DNA from: Scheffersomyces stipitis CBS 6054
Lineage: Eukaryota; Ascomycota; Pichiomycetes; Serinales; Debaryomycetaceae
DNA length: 64,000 nucleotides
Assembly (NCBI RefSeq): GCF_000209165.1
Contig: NC_009046.1
Coordinates: 1,612,001 to 1,676,000, forward strand
Direction: 5' to 3'
In this document: positions 43,229 to 54,700 of the stretch, piece after piece
How the letters are laid out: every line of letters begins with the position of its first letter
Numbering within the stretch: the first letter of the stretch is position 1
Notes under the pieces: generated by a model
Told to the model about the DNA's origin: nothing
The model's input: only the letters and a program-made list of their open reading frames with translations
Databases searched by the model: none
Position numbers and translations under genes: made by a program

Positions 43229-44465
43229 AAGTAGTTGATAATGAACGTAATGACCTCATACAGCAGAAGAGTAGAAGAGCAGGACAGTAAAGGTAGAGAG
43301 TAGAAGATATTAGTAGAGAATTTGAAGTCTACAAAATACTTCTACGCTATTTCTCAATACAATTCATTTCTCCAGATTATTAGCTACCATACTGTAGCTC
43401 ACTAAGTGCTATTTAAAAGTCTTCATCTATGCTGTCTGTACGGTAACAACATAATTACAATGTTTCTACAGGATGGAAAATTGCCAATGGCTTAAGTCGG
43501 ACATAGTTTCTCTTGATGGCTAACTGTTTAACCTAGGCTTAAACATTAAACCGAAATAATACGTTGGTATTCGTTCAACATCTCGATACTTCGAACGTTT
43601 TCTGTCAAATTCTTCCACTCCATAGCCAGCGTCCTGGCATCTTAGAAGATTCTTTCTCTGATAGAAGATTCTTTCTTTGACGTAAGATTTCTTTGATATT
43701 GGCCCAACGCATACGTTTATTTCACATTGCTCGATACATCCTCGTCGTTGCTTTCTCGTCCGTCTCTCCTATTTCTACTTCTTCTATACTTGGCCCATAG
43801 CTCCTACAGCCGCAGTGGCTATTTTGCAATCGCCGGAACCTCTGGATGGAATGCCGGAATTCCGCCCCATGTTCCCCTAGATATTTTCCGATAAATGCTC
43901 TGCAGCGTTGTGATGTACGAGCGCTATCAAATAAAATATAAGAAATAATAAATACGATTTGCACCACGGTATTGTCGATCTTGCTTTTGTCATGTAAATC
44001 ATAATTCCGTTTACGGTTGTGCTTATTCCGAATATGTGACTCTTTTAGAGTTGTAGAGTTCCAGGCGGGCGGAGAGCCCATTCTCCTTTCCGACCAAGTG
44101 GGTGCAACAGATGCTTAGCTGGTTCAAATTGAAATTCCTCTTTTTTATCAATTCTTCACCTACTTCTTTCTAAAGCAGAGAATTGACATCCTACAAGTTA
44201 TATCTGGTAATATAGCACCATAGAGGTGTTTTTGTTGTCTCTTAATCTCTACATATATCTCACGTAAACATACATTGGTGCATTACTGCTTCTATAAAAT
44301 TGTTTTTGATATTTAATAGTGATAAAGTAGAAGAGAGACGTAGATTCATTAAACAAATAATTCACATTTTGATAAGACAAGTAAACCGACGTAAAAGCAT
44401 AATTAGGACAAAAACCCATACATAAAAACAATAAAAGGAAGGAAAGGTAAGAAGGAATAGGGACA
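43229..44465. other. Convergent gap MTC2-GAL4
   Basis: 1.24 kb between two 3' ends. A 119-codon minus-strand ORF (43722-44081) begins with ATG but has no motif and lies where no promoter is expected. A 19-bp tandem duplication (43643-43680) is the only clear structure. Confidence 0.45.
43643..43680. repeat. 19-bp tandem duplication
   Basis: TAGAAGATTCTTTCTCTGA is followed directly by TAGAAGATTCTTTCTTTGA (one mismatch), with a further partial copy after 43681. It lies in the MTC2-GAL4 gap. Confidence 0.8.
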
Positions 44466-46283
44466 TCAAACGTTAATTAAGGGAGAATCATCCATGACTT
44501 CGTCAAATATAAGATCATAGTTGGAATTGTCAGAGTTGAAGAGACCAATCTCGCCGTGCTTCTTAGCAAAGTCACCGTCGCTGTCGGTAGAAGCCTTGTA
44601 TCTCTTGAGAATTGGTTGTGCTTCCAACAAGAACTGGTCATCGTCATCGTCATTCGAGTGACGGCGGTCTTCATTGTGGTCATTGTCTTCCAAGCCTGTG
44701 TCTTCTTCGCCGTAATTGTATGAATTCAAAGACAACAACGAGCTTGGGGAAGTGAGCAGGTTTGTACCAGAAGTGTTGAACGACTGGCTGTAGCCCTGTT
44801 GATAGTGATGTTGCTGACGGTCGTGAGATTGGTTATGGGTGTTGCCCTGGTGCGCAGCAGAGTTGTTTCTGAAGATAGCTGGAGTCACGAACTTGAACGA
44901 TGCCGATGTAGCAAGAGAAGTTCTGTTGTTAGGTCTGGAAGATTGTGCGGAGCTCAGGAGAATAGGTGTGGAATTGCTGGTAGAAGCAACTGAGGTTGTA
45001 GGGTTGGTGGGGATATTGTTCAAGAGAAAGTCATCGATGATCTCCTGTTTGATTTTGACCTTGTCCAACTTGTTTGAGTCGTGATGATAGTACCCGGACG
45101 GAGTCGGGTTCGATCTACTCTGGCGTAAAGGGTAGACCTCAGTGGCATCGGTGACGGAGTTGACACCGATAGTGTTGGAAGCGGAACCGTTTCTGGCAGC
45201 TGAGTTAGCTGAAACAGGCACCGGTACTTCGTCTTCGTTGGAGAAGATCAGGTAAGACGACGGCGAATGCATGAGAGAGTTTGTGTTGGAATGAAACTCG
45301 CTTTTCATCTGCCTGGGGCTCAATTGGGGAGACATGTCGGGCGTCGCAGTTGTGGAGTTCGCAAGCTTTGCCGATGGTGCGGAACCTTTAGCCGATGTAG
45401 CAGCGGCCAAGTTGGCAGATGAATTGACACCTGGCTCCTGAGCCAATTGCTTCGACAAATTGGACTGGTACAGTGTGTGGATATCGCTTCTTAAAGGGAA
45501 CAACACCGTTTTGTATTTCTTGTTCTTGATGAGTTCATCGAGGTCGTAGCTGTGCTCTGCGGGAAGCAAGAAGCGAATCAAGTCTTCCAAGCCTTTTACC
45601 TTATTTTCTACCTCCGTCAAATGGGCCCTTGTAAGCGGCGATCTCACAGTCCGTGGACTATAGGAGCAACACCAATTGTGTTGGATACACTTGGTACAGC
45701 GGGGAAAGTCTTTGGAGCATTTCAATTTGCGTTTGCGGCAAGAGTCGCAAGCTTGTTCGATATTAGCGTTGGCGGCAGCAGCAGCGGCAGACGATGCCGA
45801 TGCAGATGAGGTGCCATCGGAAGTGGATGACTTCCGGGGGGAGTCCTTGGGATTCATGGTGGAGTCGTTCATATGAGATGAGAAACTGGACGAGGTGGAA
45901 CACCAACTGGAACTCGAAGTCGATAGGTTCAGAGCCGACAACGAGGCTGAAATAACCAGGGATTGGTTTGTATTAATATAATAATTTTCAGTTGAGGCCC
46001 GTAAGGCTGAGGATATGTCGGAACGATAATTTGGAGTCGTCGCAATATTTTTCAGACTATAATTATCAGATTTAGGGGAGGAGATGCAACCGCCGCTGAC
46101 AACTGCAGAATCAAGTTTCCCGGTGCCTAAGGCAACAGAGCTTGTGGGTGCAATTGAGTTGTGCTTCATGTCTGTGTCACCCACGGCGGAACCTATGGGG
46201 TAATTATTTTTATCCTCGTTTATTGTTTGGCACTGGAACTCCAGGATGGGAGCAGAAACAGGTTCGAAATTCTCAGGCTCCAT
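44466..46283 (-). CDS. GAL4: Gal4-type zinc-cluster transcription factor
   Basis: 605 residues. A Zn2Cys6 cluster with six cysteines spans residues 179-206 ([14 protein letters not shown] through CIQHNWCC). The Gal4 linker and dimerisation start follow directly: [18 protein letters not shown], then a coiled coil through [22 protein letters not shown] is characteristic of Gal4/Lac9. Unlike S. cerevisiae Gal4 (881 residues, cluster at residue 11), this protein has a ~178-residue Ser/Ala-rich N-terminal extension and lacks the long middle homology region. Its tail is acidic ([24 protein letters not shown]) and could activate transcription. In C. albicans the short Gal4 orthologue regulates glycolytic and fermentative genes rather than galactose genes, so a similar role is likely. 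Confidence 0.88.
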   Translation of the reverse strand: MEPENFEPVSAPILEFQCQTINEDKNNYPIGSAVGDTDMKHNSIAPTSSVALGTGKLDSAVVSGGCISSPKSDNYSLKNIATTPNYRSDISSALRASTENYYINTNQSLVISASLSALNLSTSSSSWCSTSSSFSSHMNDSTMNPKDSPRKSSTSDGTSSASASSAAAAAANANIEQACDSCRKRKLKCSKDFPRCTKCIQHNWCCSYSPRTVRSPLTRAHLTEVENKVKGLEDLIRFLLPAEHSYDLDELIKNKKYKTVLFPLRSDIHTLYQSNLSKQLAQEPGVNSSANLAAATSAKGSAPSAKLANSTTATPDMSPQLSPRQMKSEFHSNTNSLMHSPSSYLIFSNEDEVPVPVSANSAARNGSASNTIGVNSVTDATEVYPLRQSRSNPTPSGYYHHDSNKLDKVKIKQEIIDDFLLNNIPTNPTTSVASTSNSTPILLSSAQSSRPNNRTSLATSASFKFVTPAIFRNNSAAHQGNTHNQSHDRQQHHYQQGYSQSFNTSGTNLLTSPSSLLSLNSYNYGEEDTGLEDNDHNEDRRHSNDDDDDQFLLEAQPILKRYKASTDSDGDFAKKHGEIGLFNSDNSNYDLIFDEVMDDSPLINV

Positions 46284-46989
46284 CTAGATTTGGAAAATAG
46301 AACTACTCCTTGGGCAAAAAGAGGGTAATATGGATGATCTCTCCGGCTAGGCTGCGATTCAATTTAGCCTTTCGTCAGTTCTAGAGGTTGTATATGGCAG
46401 TGGCTTTATAGTGGAACCTGCGGATCTATGGAACTTTACTCAATCTTTGTAATATATGAGAAATTCTGATAACAGGTACCGTGCAGCCTTACTATGGATC
46501 CTTAATAATTTATATCTAATACTCGAAACAGGGGGTGGAACTAGTATCGCTATAGATAATAGGAATGGTATGTCTTCGGATGTCCAGGGAATTGGTTAAT
46601 AGCGGAATGTTTTAAATAAATTTTTGGGGGATTGTCGAATGTATGTGGGTTAAGTAATGTACGGGAGTGAGCTTAAACGAGTTTGTTGGTTCTTAAGGGA
46701 ATGATAAATCCAGTAGAGTTCCCTTAGAGCTCATAAATAAGAAATATTATTCAATTGAAAACAATATAGAGAGAAAAAGAAACCAGGATACTTCATCGTA
46801 TATATAAAGGAAATGTACAAATAAACAAATACGATCACTACGTCGAAAGGTGTATTTTGAGCTCATTGAAAATTTTAAATGTTGGTAGTAGCAGCAATCT
46901 AACAAGCGGGTGGTGGAACTTTTTTTTTTTGGGGATCAGAATATATTGCATCCAGAGTATTATTGACTTACAGAATAGCAAATATTACG

Positions 46990-47620
46990 ATATGCCAGTG
47001 TCTTGGGTTTATTTTGTCAGAATTGCGAATGTTCGCTGTTTATTGGGGGCTTCAAGATGCCATTGAACGAACTGGTGTCTCTTAAGCGTATGGAACCTCT
47101 TCCAGAAACAGGTTTTGAATTGCATCTTTCGTTATTTAATATTATCTCCAGCCGTTCCGAAGACTTGTATATGGTTGAAACCCAAATATGAGATCCAGAC
47201 TCCACTGTGTAGTTCGGTGTCTATTGCTGATAGAAGTTGGAGTCTGCTACAAACTACAATCGCAAAGCTTGCAACGTGGAAGGTCTAATTGTTGGTGGGT
47301 CACATCCTCAATTGGGCCTGTCGCACCTCAAATAAATCGCTCAAGATCCAAATTGAAAGTGCTCAGAAGTTCTTCACCAAAACCGTGCAGTACGATGTTG
47401 CATCTGGCTAATTTCCCAATCAACACTAATTCGTGGTCAAGATCTACTTTGTTTGCTTTTCCAACATTCTATGGAGTTTTACACATCAAGCCCAGCTACA
47501 AGCTCTACAAGCTCTACGAGCCTTTGCTACGGTTGAGGTCGACGAGGTTGCACAAATCGGTGACTTCAATTTTTTCTGCCAACAAATAATAATGAATTGC
47601 TCCTCCATTATCTAAATTCA
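46990..47620 (+). pseudogene. Possible decayed protein gene, unidentified
   Basis: The + strand shows a 62-codon frame beginning near FCQNCECSLF and GFELHLSLFNII (47003-47191, no ATG at its start), then further protein-like stretches in the other + frames up to ~47615, interrupted by several stops. Together they look like a degraded gene with frameshifts, but I cannot name a family and chance is a real alternative. Confidence 0.22.
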
Positions 47621-49080
47621 GAAAATTTTGAGGTATAATTTTCAATCCCCTCTTTAGGACGTACTCATCTCAAAAGATTCTCAAAACTTTCTGTGCATTT
47701 CCACACCGTTGAATTTTGGAGAGGTCTCTATCATCAGCGAATGCAGGATAGAGAGCTCGCACACACGCCCTTCGTCTTTCGTCTTCCCTCGTTGCGCAAC
47801 CACACCACCTGTTTGTTGGTCCCGGCGAACATATAGGGGAATTATGTTGAAACAGTACAGCCTCCGCTAAAAAATTCAACAAGAGTGGCACAAGTCGAGA
47901 AGGTTTAACAAAAGAATGGAGAATTTACAATTTATCCGGGTCGGGTTCGAGACAGTTAAGGTAGACAATCAATAAATCTTTTTAAGTCGCCGATAGCGGC
48001 TATCTAGTCAATAAACCAAACAACGAATTTTTACTTGCATTTTGCAAGCTGTAGACTCTGCGTACAGTTTTTATTGGCAGGTCGGTATTTGTTATCGGTA
48101 GAAATGCCGGTGCTTGGACGGTGGTAATTTTCCGTGCCTGGCCAAGTTAACTTGAGACAGGAAACCTCGCCGGTGCTCGGAGTTGCCGCCCACCGACTTA
48201 GATTGGAAAATTATTAACAATGCAAGTACGGATCAAGTAGAACTCCCCCTCTTCTATGCGGTTTTTTTTTCACTTTAATCAATTATTGTTGCGGCTACAA
48301 GCGATCAGCAATTTTTGCGCCATGAGGGGATGTACAAGGCGTGTCATTCTTCGTTTCGAATGAATCATGCCTGGAGGAGTCGACAAGGCAGAAGGTCTAC
48401 ATAGGGGCTCTTTGGTGGAGTGGATGGGAACAGATGAAATTTGTGATGAAAATGCACTACCAGACCTCTGGAACCTTCGGTTAACTTTATTGATTAAGGT
48501 TTGGCCAACAAAGAAAAGAACTCTAAATTGAAATTGGCTATCAAGTACAGTAAACGCTTGCATTTCCAAAAATTGCATTTGCCGGACAGCTCGATATACG
48601 TTGTTTTCCTCTGTTCTGGGACGTGTGGATAGATCTCCGATTCGAATGGGATTTTTAGAAGTTGCGATAATTATTGCACGCTCTTTCGAGCAGCTTGGAG
48701 TTGTTATTTTATTAGCTATTTTATACTGTTATTGTTCTGATTTAAGTTACGATCTTATTCTTGGTCTCAATCAGCTAGGTTCGTTCGGGAATTCCAACGG
48801 AATTCCTAACTATGGGAGAATAAAAGAGCAGGAATGACTTCGGATTCCATTCTGTCGTTCAACAACAGAGTAGATTACCTCTTTACAACATCTATGATCT
48901 TCTCCAGACATGTGTCTGACCGTTTTCTTTGTAGTGTAGAGTTGATCAGAGAGCATCTCAACTCCATACATCTACAATTGCTACAAGCTCAGCTCGCCTA
49001 CTAACTTGTAAGTAAATTTCAAAACTCTAAATTCCTTTAATTAATCTTCGAGTTGTGATTATTTATCTCTTCCTGAAGGA

Positions 49081-49136
49081 GTTTTGGAGTGTTGGAGTTT
49101 TGGAGTTTTGAAGTTTTGAAGTTTTGAAGTTTTGCT
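49081..49136. repeat. Seven imperfect copies of an 8-bp repeat
   Basis: Seven consecutive units of GTTTTGGA/GTTTTGAA: gttttgga, gtgttgga, gttttgga, then three identical gttttgaa, then gttttgct. It is non-coding and lies within the gene-poor region upstream of GAL4. Confidence 0.85.
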
Positions 49137-49880
49137 CTTTCAATCACCAAAGTCTCTCCAGTTATCATTAGGGTTGGTTGCAATTTTCTAGGTAAAACTC
49201 GCCCGTAAATATGCAGTATCAAAGGCTGGAGGTCTACAAATCGTCGGTCGTTAATTGCCGGCAGTCCAAGATACATGTACAGTACAACAAAGAAAAATTG
49301 GGCTCAAAAGAGGGGAACTGCAATCTGCAATCTGGAAAATTGCATGTTGTCGATATTTTATTCTTGAGAGTGAAAAAATATTTCATGGTGCTGCACCTCG
49401 GAGAAACTATTTGACATAATCAACCTGGCTACCATTATGGCTTATAGCAACAATTTTATTCTGGGTGGTGTTAAAATGTAGCTATTCTCTCATGTTATCT
49501 TAGTACAGGAAAGAAGTCTTCCCAATGGTAGAATGTCACTTGACAAGATTTTGCAGCTCAATTAAACGTAGAACCTTTAGTCAGTAGATTAATAAAGAAG
49601 TGCAGAACAGTGTAGTTTGCCAAATTTTTACATTGGGTGTTATCTAACGGTACCATCAAGACTTCAACTCTTTAAATCTTCAAGCCTTCAAGCCTTCAAA
49701 AAGTTACAGCTATCAGTAACTTTATAAGTTCTTCTGTTCTTTTTGGTGCTGAAACCAGATACTCTACAACCTTTGCCAAAAGTTGTAATATTCATAGATA
49801 ACCTTAACCTACCGAAAAACGTTAACGATATTCCTTTCGAAAACTCTGACTATCGAACAGGATGAAGAAGAACCACAACC

Positions 49881-50290
49881 ATGGTATATTTATACTTGGG
49901 CCAGATATTCAGGCTTGTCTTAAATAAACATCTACTGTATTCTTCGGTCATAGTTAGGCACTGTTGCAGTCATATGATATCACAAGATCTTTGGATGCTA
50001 GTTATTTCTTGGAGCTTGTTCATTTTTTTCACTTCGTCTTAGACAATAATGTTGGTACATTTCTTAAATCCTTTGGTTTATGGTTTATTCTGTTATTTGC
50101 AGGTATTACGAGCTATGTGGCCGTCATACTTGGATTTGTTACAGTGATGAGACTATTAGCAAGAGTGCCCGTTGGTGCAGTGATCTTCAAAGTAGTGACT
50201 ACGATGACGATGATTTCATTGCTTTTCACATTTGTGAGCAATTGCTTGCCAGACGGTGAAGACTATATCAAGGGTGTATTATCCTCTTAG
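49881..50290 (+). CDS. Possible small membrane protein with one intron
   Basis: The frame 49958-50290 has no usable ATG at its start, yet encodes a coherent peptide with two hydrophobic spans (FGLWFILLFAGITSYVAVIL; VIFKVVTTMTMISLLFTFV) and a hydrophilic end. An ATG at 49881-49883 followed by GTATAT, with an acceptor TTGCAG ending at 49969, would remove an 86-nt intron and join ATG in frame to TCATATGAT, giving about 107 residues. The donor is non-consensus and no TACTAAC branch point is visible, so the splice model is weak. I recognise no family. It lies tail-to-tail with the UBE2W-type gene. One CTG codon is present (serine in this clade). Confidence 0.4.
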
Positions 50291-50879
50291 AGCATACAAT
50301 CTAATCTCCTTTACTTGTCTACGATTATACCAAATGCATGAATATGTATCTTTTATGTAAGATGATACCTGAACAGTGACCACTCTAGAACTGTGCTTGA
50401 GGAGATCAACCATATTTTCTCCTCTATGCGTATCCATTCACACTGCATTGCCGAATGGTTGAGTTTAATCTCTTCTCGATGAGCTATTCGGATGTGAATC
50501 AATTCAATGACATCATTTCCAAATAAACGACAGTAGGAGAAGCATCTACCAAGAACTTCAAGAAATAATAATAACACTTCATCTTAATGATCCAGACACA
50601 AGTTGCTTCCTTGGTCGGATTTGTACAAAGAGTTGGCATATTTCGCTCCAGGTAGCTTCTTGAGAGAAAAATTTCTCAATCCAAAACCTAATAAATAAAC
50701 AAAAAGCAATTAATAACTACCGACTCACACTATGCTTCCAGAGCTAAGGCGACCACATGTAAACAATCAAAACTCCCTGAAACCAATAAGGAAGTTCTCA
50801 GTGAATACAAAAAAACTAATAGAATACGAAATTTACCTTTCACTATTCAAACACACAATAATACAGCAGCACATTAGTT
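50291..50879. other. Convergent gap before the UBE2W-type gene
   Basis: About 590 bp between two 3' ends. A 74-codon minus ORF (50353-50577) has no motif. Nothing else is seen. Confidence 0.45.
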
Positions 50880-51428
50880 CTACACAGTATCGTCGTGATA
50901 GATAAATGTCGTCAGTTTGGGATTCAAAGGTGCTCTCTTCACATAAGCAGCATCATCAGGTGGCCGTTCGTTCTTGTCGTTTGTGTTGAGCATCGACTGG
51001 ATGCTCAACAATACAGATTCAATCAGACATGCTGGCGTCCAGTCTTCGCCCAACAAGTTCAAACAGATGTGACCATTCGAGTAAACATGTGGATGTATTG
51101 GTATTTTCGGCACTCCATTAGGTACGACCACTGTATCTTTATTCTCCGAACCCTTGCTATCTTTATCATCGTCATCTATGACGATCTCATCAAAGATTAC
51201 GAATTGTACTCGCGGAGAGTCTACCGGATATTCTGATGTGATGATTATGCTGAGATGAAACAAGTCTTCTTTCTTGTAAAGCGTGTGATTGGTCACTTCT
51301 ATACGGAATATAAACTCTGTCAAGTTCTCGTCGTTCTTCACCATGGTGATTCCCAGAAGGCTGTTGGTAGATAGGGACTTGTACTCTTTGAGTAATCTCT
51401 TATAGAATGGGTGTCTGCCTCCAGCCAT
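50880..51428 (-). CDS. UBE2W-type ubiquitin-conjugating enzyme (E2)
   Basis: 182 residues, one UBC domain. The active-site region is IPIHPHVYSNGHICLNLL, with catalytic Cys122, and the usual HPN motif is HPH. This and the tail (ERPPDD, YVKRAP, ending in YHDDTV) match the UBE2W family closely; human UBE2W has HPHVYSNGHICL and ends in YHDDTC. UBE2W is unusual in attaching ubiquitin to the alpha-amino group of disordered N-termini. A ~25-residue acidic loop (VIDDDDKDSKGSENKD) is inserted just before the active-site strand. To my knowledge S. cerevisiae has no clear orthologue, whereas S. pombe has Ubc16. It lies downstream of SGS1 on the same strand, 304 bp away. Confidence 0.88.
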   Translation of the reverse strand: MAGGRHPFYKRLLKEYKSLSTNSLLGITMVKNDENLTEFIFRIEVTNHTLYKKEDLFHLSIIITSEYPVDSPRVQFVIFDEIVIDDDDKDSKGSENKDTVVVPNGVPKIPIHPHVYSNGHICLNLLGEDWTPACLIESVLLSIQSMLNTNDKNERPPDDAAYVKRAPLNPKLTTFIYHDDTV

Positions 51429-51732
51429 GGTTGCACGATTTTCAAGCCTAAAAATAGAGTAGTAGCCAATTGACCAGTTTATTTATGTGGATGGTACAAC
51501 TTTCACGATTTATAAAGCGTATACCAATTGGTTTATGCAATTCTAGGGGTATCTTGGGAAGAGTACATTTCCCCTCATTGCTGTCCTTTACTCTTTCAAT
51601 TCAATTGATAACTTATCAGTTAGGTGCCGCACTTTTTCCTGTACATAATACAAGACAGGTTGCAACTCTCAGTGGCTGCGACAGTAACAAATAAATAATT
51701 TGTAGATTAATGATATAAAGCTACTTATGCAA

Positions 51733-54700
51733 TTACAAGGGCATTCCCCTCATTTTGGGTTTGGATTGTGCCAGAGTGGCACCATTGGATGAGTTTCCAG
51801 TACTTACATTTCTAGTTCGGGGTACAGACGACTTGCCACGTCCACGCTGCGACTTAGAAAATCTTCGCGGCCGAGAAGGAGCTTTCAGTCTTCCCAGTGA
51901 TCTACCTTGCGATTTGTTCTGAGACCGTGACTGTGATGTAAAATTCTGCCTTAGGTTATCCAAAACATGACGTTCAGGTTGGGGTGGTGGAAAATATGGC
52001 GAAATAGACATATCTGCACCAGCACTGGCTATGTCTGAATTACTAACAAAACTCGAGTTGGGTGATTGCTTTTTCCTTTCTCTAGATAGTATACCCAACG
52101 TCTTCTTGAATAGAGTGAAATATTCAACTTGTTCCTTTAATATACCCTGAATTTTAGAGAAGTCTCTCTTGTTCGTCGGCAATTTATTAGACATTTCTCG
52201 TAGAGATATCTCGCTGACAAACTGACTCAATGGGATGCCAATCTCCGACAGAGCTTCAATTCTTATCTTATTAAGCTCATTATAAGCATGATTAGCCTGT
52301 TCAACAGTGACACCACTTCCATCAGACAGCATTCTTGTTTGCGGGAGAGTTATCGGTACATTACTATTCATCGAGTTCATCCTCGATACCTCACGTGCTG
52401 TGACAAACGATTCACGATATTTGAAACTGTTGAGATTGGAGTGTACTGCTGATGTACTAGTAGTCGATGATGCATTTCCAGTATTTTGCCGTACTCTTTT
52501 CTCAGTGCTGAATTGAATCTGGATCTGCTTCATTCCTCTCAAAACTTGGTATGCGTTCTTGCCGGTACGGACGTAGTTCGACGCAAATCCACCTTTCATG
52601 ATCTGGTATTCTACAAGGCACTCTTCACTCAATAGGTAGAAAAAGATTCTCTCGACGTCTGTCTTGTCCAAGGAGCTCCCTTTCCCATGATACGGATTAA
52701 GATTATGTCCCATTTTCATAATTTTGCTATTTCTGGCTCCCTTAAAGACATCCTGGCAATGAAGTACTGTCACTCTTTCTTCCTGGATAGATTGCACCAA
52801 ATTTATGATATTTTTGGCATACTCTGTACAGTTTCTTTCGACCACTGAAACACCAGTTGAATTTTGGCAATTGTCACATTGCTTTCGACAATCTGCCGGG
52901 CTGAAAGACTCGTTGAAGTATTGCAAAACCTGCTGTCTTCTACAGTCAGTTGTGTTCTCACAATATTGAACCACCTGTCTAAGCTTAGCAAGATGATTTT
53001 CTTTCCCTTCCTTCGTCAATTCTTCGTCTCTTTGTATCATACTCTGAAGCAGTCGAGCGTCCTTATAAGAGTAAAACATAATACAATCAGATTGTTTGCC
53101 ATCTCTTCCAGCTCTTCCGGTTTCTTGGTAGTATCCTTCCAAACTTCGAGGAATGAATAAATGGATGACATATCTGACGTCGGGCTTATCAATTCCCATC
53201 CCGAAAGCAATTGTGGCACAAATCAACTGAATTCTTCCAGTTTGCCATTGTGATTGGATATCGAATCTATCTTGGGGAGACATTCCAGCGTGATAGAAAG
53301 CAGTATGAAGCCCGAACAGATTGAGTTTAGCACTTGTCTGTTCACAGGACTGTTTCGAATGACAATATATGATACCCGTCTTATTATTCTGGTTTTTCAA
53401 AATGTAATCTTTTATCCATTCGACGTAGTTGGCTGCTTTCCACTTAATTTCATAGTACAAGTTTGTTCTATTGAAACTTTGTTTCAAAAGAACGGCATTT
53501 TCCATTTTCAAATTGTGGACAATATCTAATCTTACCTTTTCATTAGCCGTTGCTGTTAAGGCCATTATTGGAACATTGGGATACCTCTCCTTAAAGAGCC
53601 CCATACTCTGATAATCAGGTCTGAAATCATGTCCCCACGAACTCAAGCAATGTGCTTCATCTATCACAACTCTGGCCAATCTGTTGGTTTCATACAATTT
53701 GCTTATTATCTTTTGGACAACATTAGAAGTGTTTGCTTTTTCTGGGGAAAGATATACCAAATCAAGAAAGCCCTCCCTGAATAAATGCATTGTTTGTTTA
53801 TTCTCTTCTGCTGTTGCTTTGGAACTGATCATTCCTGCTTTCACATTCTTGTCCAATAAGTGCTGAACTTGATCTTGCATCAATGAAATTAAAGGAGAAA
53901 TAACAACAGTTGTACCATTAGTCTTCCCACCTTTCACAAGCGCAGGCAACTGATAACATAAGGATTTTCCACCACCTGTTGGCATCAATACAAACACATC
54001 CTTAGATTGCAAACTAGCACACACTGCTTCCAATTGATTTGATCTGAATGACTGCAATTTGAAGACAGAATTTAATACAGAGTATACTTCATCAATGAAA
54101 TGTTCAGAGCCCGGAGGTATATTCTCTTTATTAGGTCCATTTCCAACGATAGGCTGCTGATTGTTCAATATATTCATTAATTCGTCATCATCATCACTGA
54201 ATTCTAGATCACTTTCTACCTTAGGCGCGATATGTCTGTCAATATTGGTGGATTCACCGAGTGCCTTTGAATGTGTTCCTGATTCTGCCAAATTAGTTGG
54301 GAGATGTTGTTCGAATAGATCATTTTCGCCCTCTTGATCTGAAATGAGGTCAATGACATCATTATTTAATTCTCTTTCTTCATTTAATTGCGTGGTGAAG
54401 TCTTCTATTTCCTCAATTTCATCATCGTCATAATCATCATCCGCATATTCTTTATGAACAGATTCAGAATCCAGATCTACCAAAGCTATGGGGGCTGGTT
54501 GATCAACATACCGCACACCCAATTTTCCTGCCACATCTGGCGATAGTCTTATGTCATCGATTTCATCTGGGGCAATTGCTCCTTCTGTTTCTTCTTCTGA
54601 ATGGTCAGAATCATTTTGGAAGGAACCATCAACATCAGACTCCAAGTAGTCGTCGGCAATAAAGCTGCCCAAATCGTTGACTTCATCTCGCTCCTGTGTC

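Larger units (their letters stand above)
46284..49880. other. Long gene-poor region upstream of GAL4
   Basis: About 3.6 kb without a convincing intact gene, the largest gap in the window. It includes the GAL4 promoter; a T-run of 12 near 46919; an area at about 46990-47620 where protein-like fragments switch between the three + frames with stops (a possible decayed gene); an 8-bp tandem repeat at 49081-49136; and two tandem TTCAAGCC copies at 49679-49694. I recognised no tRNA, snRNA, LTR or other RNA gene in it. Confidence 0.45.

Noticed and set aside
43722..44081. 119-codon minus ORF starting with ATG between MTC2 and GAL4
   Set aside because: Its composition is unlike a conserved protein and it shows no motif. 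It lies between two convergent 3' ends.
47940..47975. GGGTTCGAG string resembling a tRNA B-box
   Set aside because: The following bases do not fit the B-box consensus and no cloverleaf forms around it.
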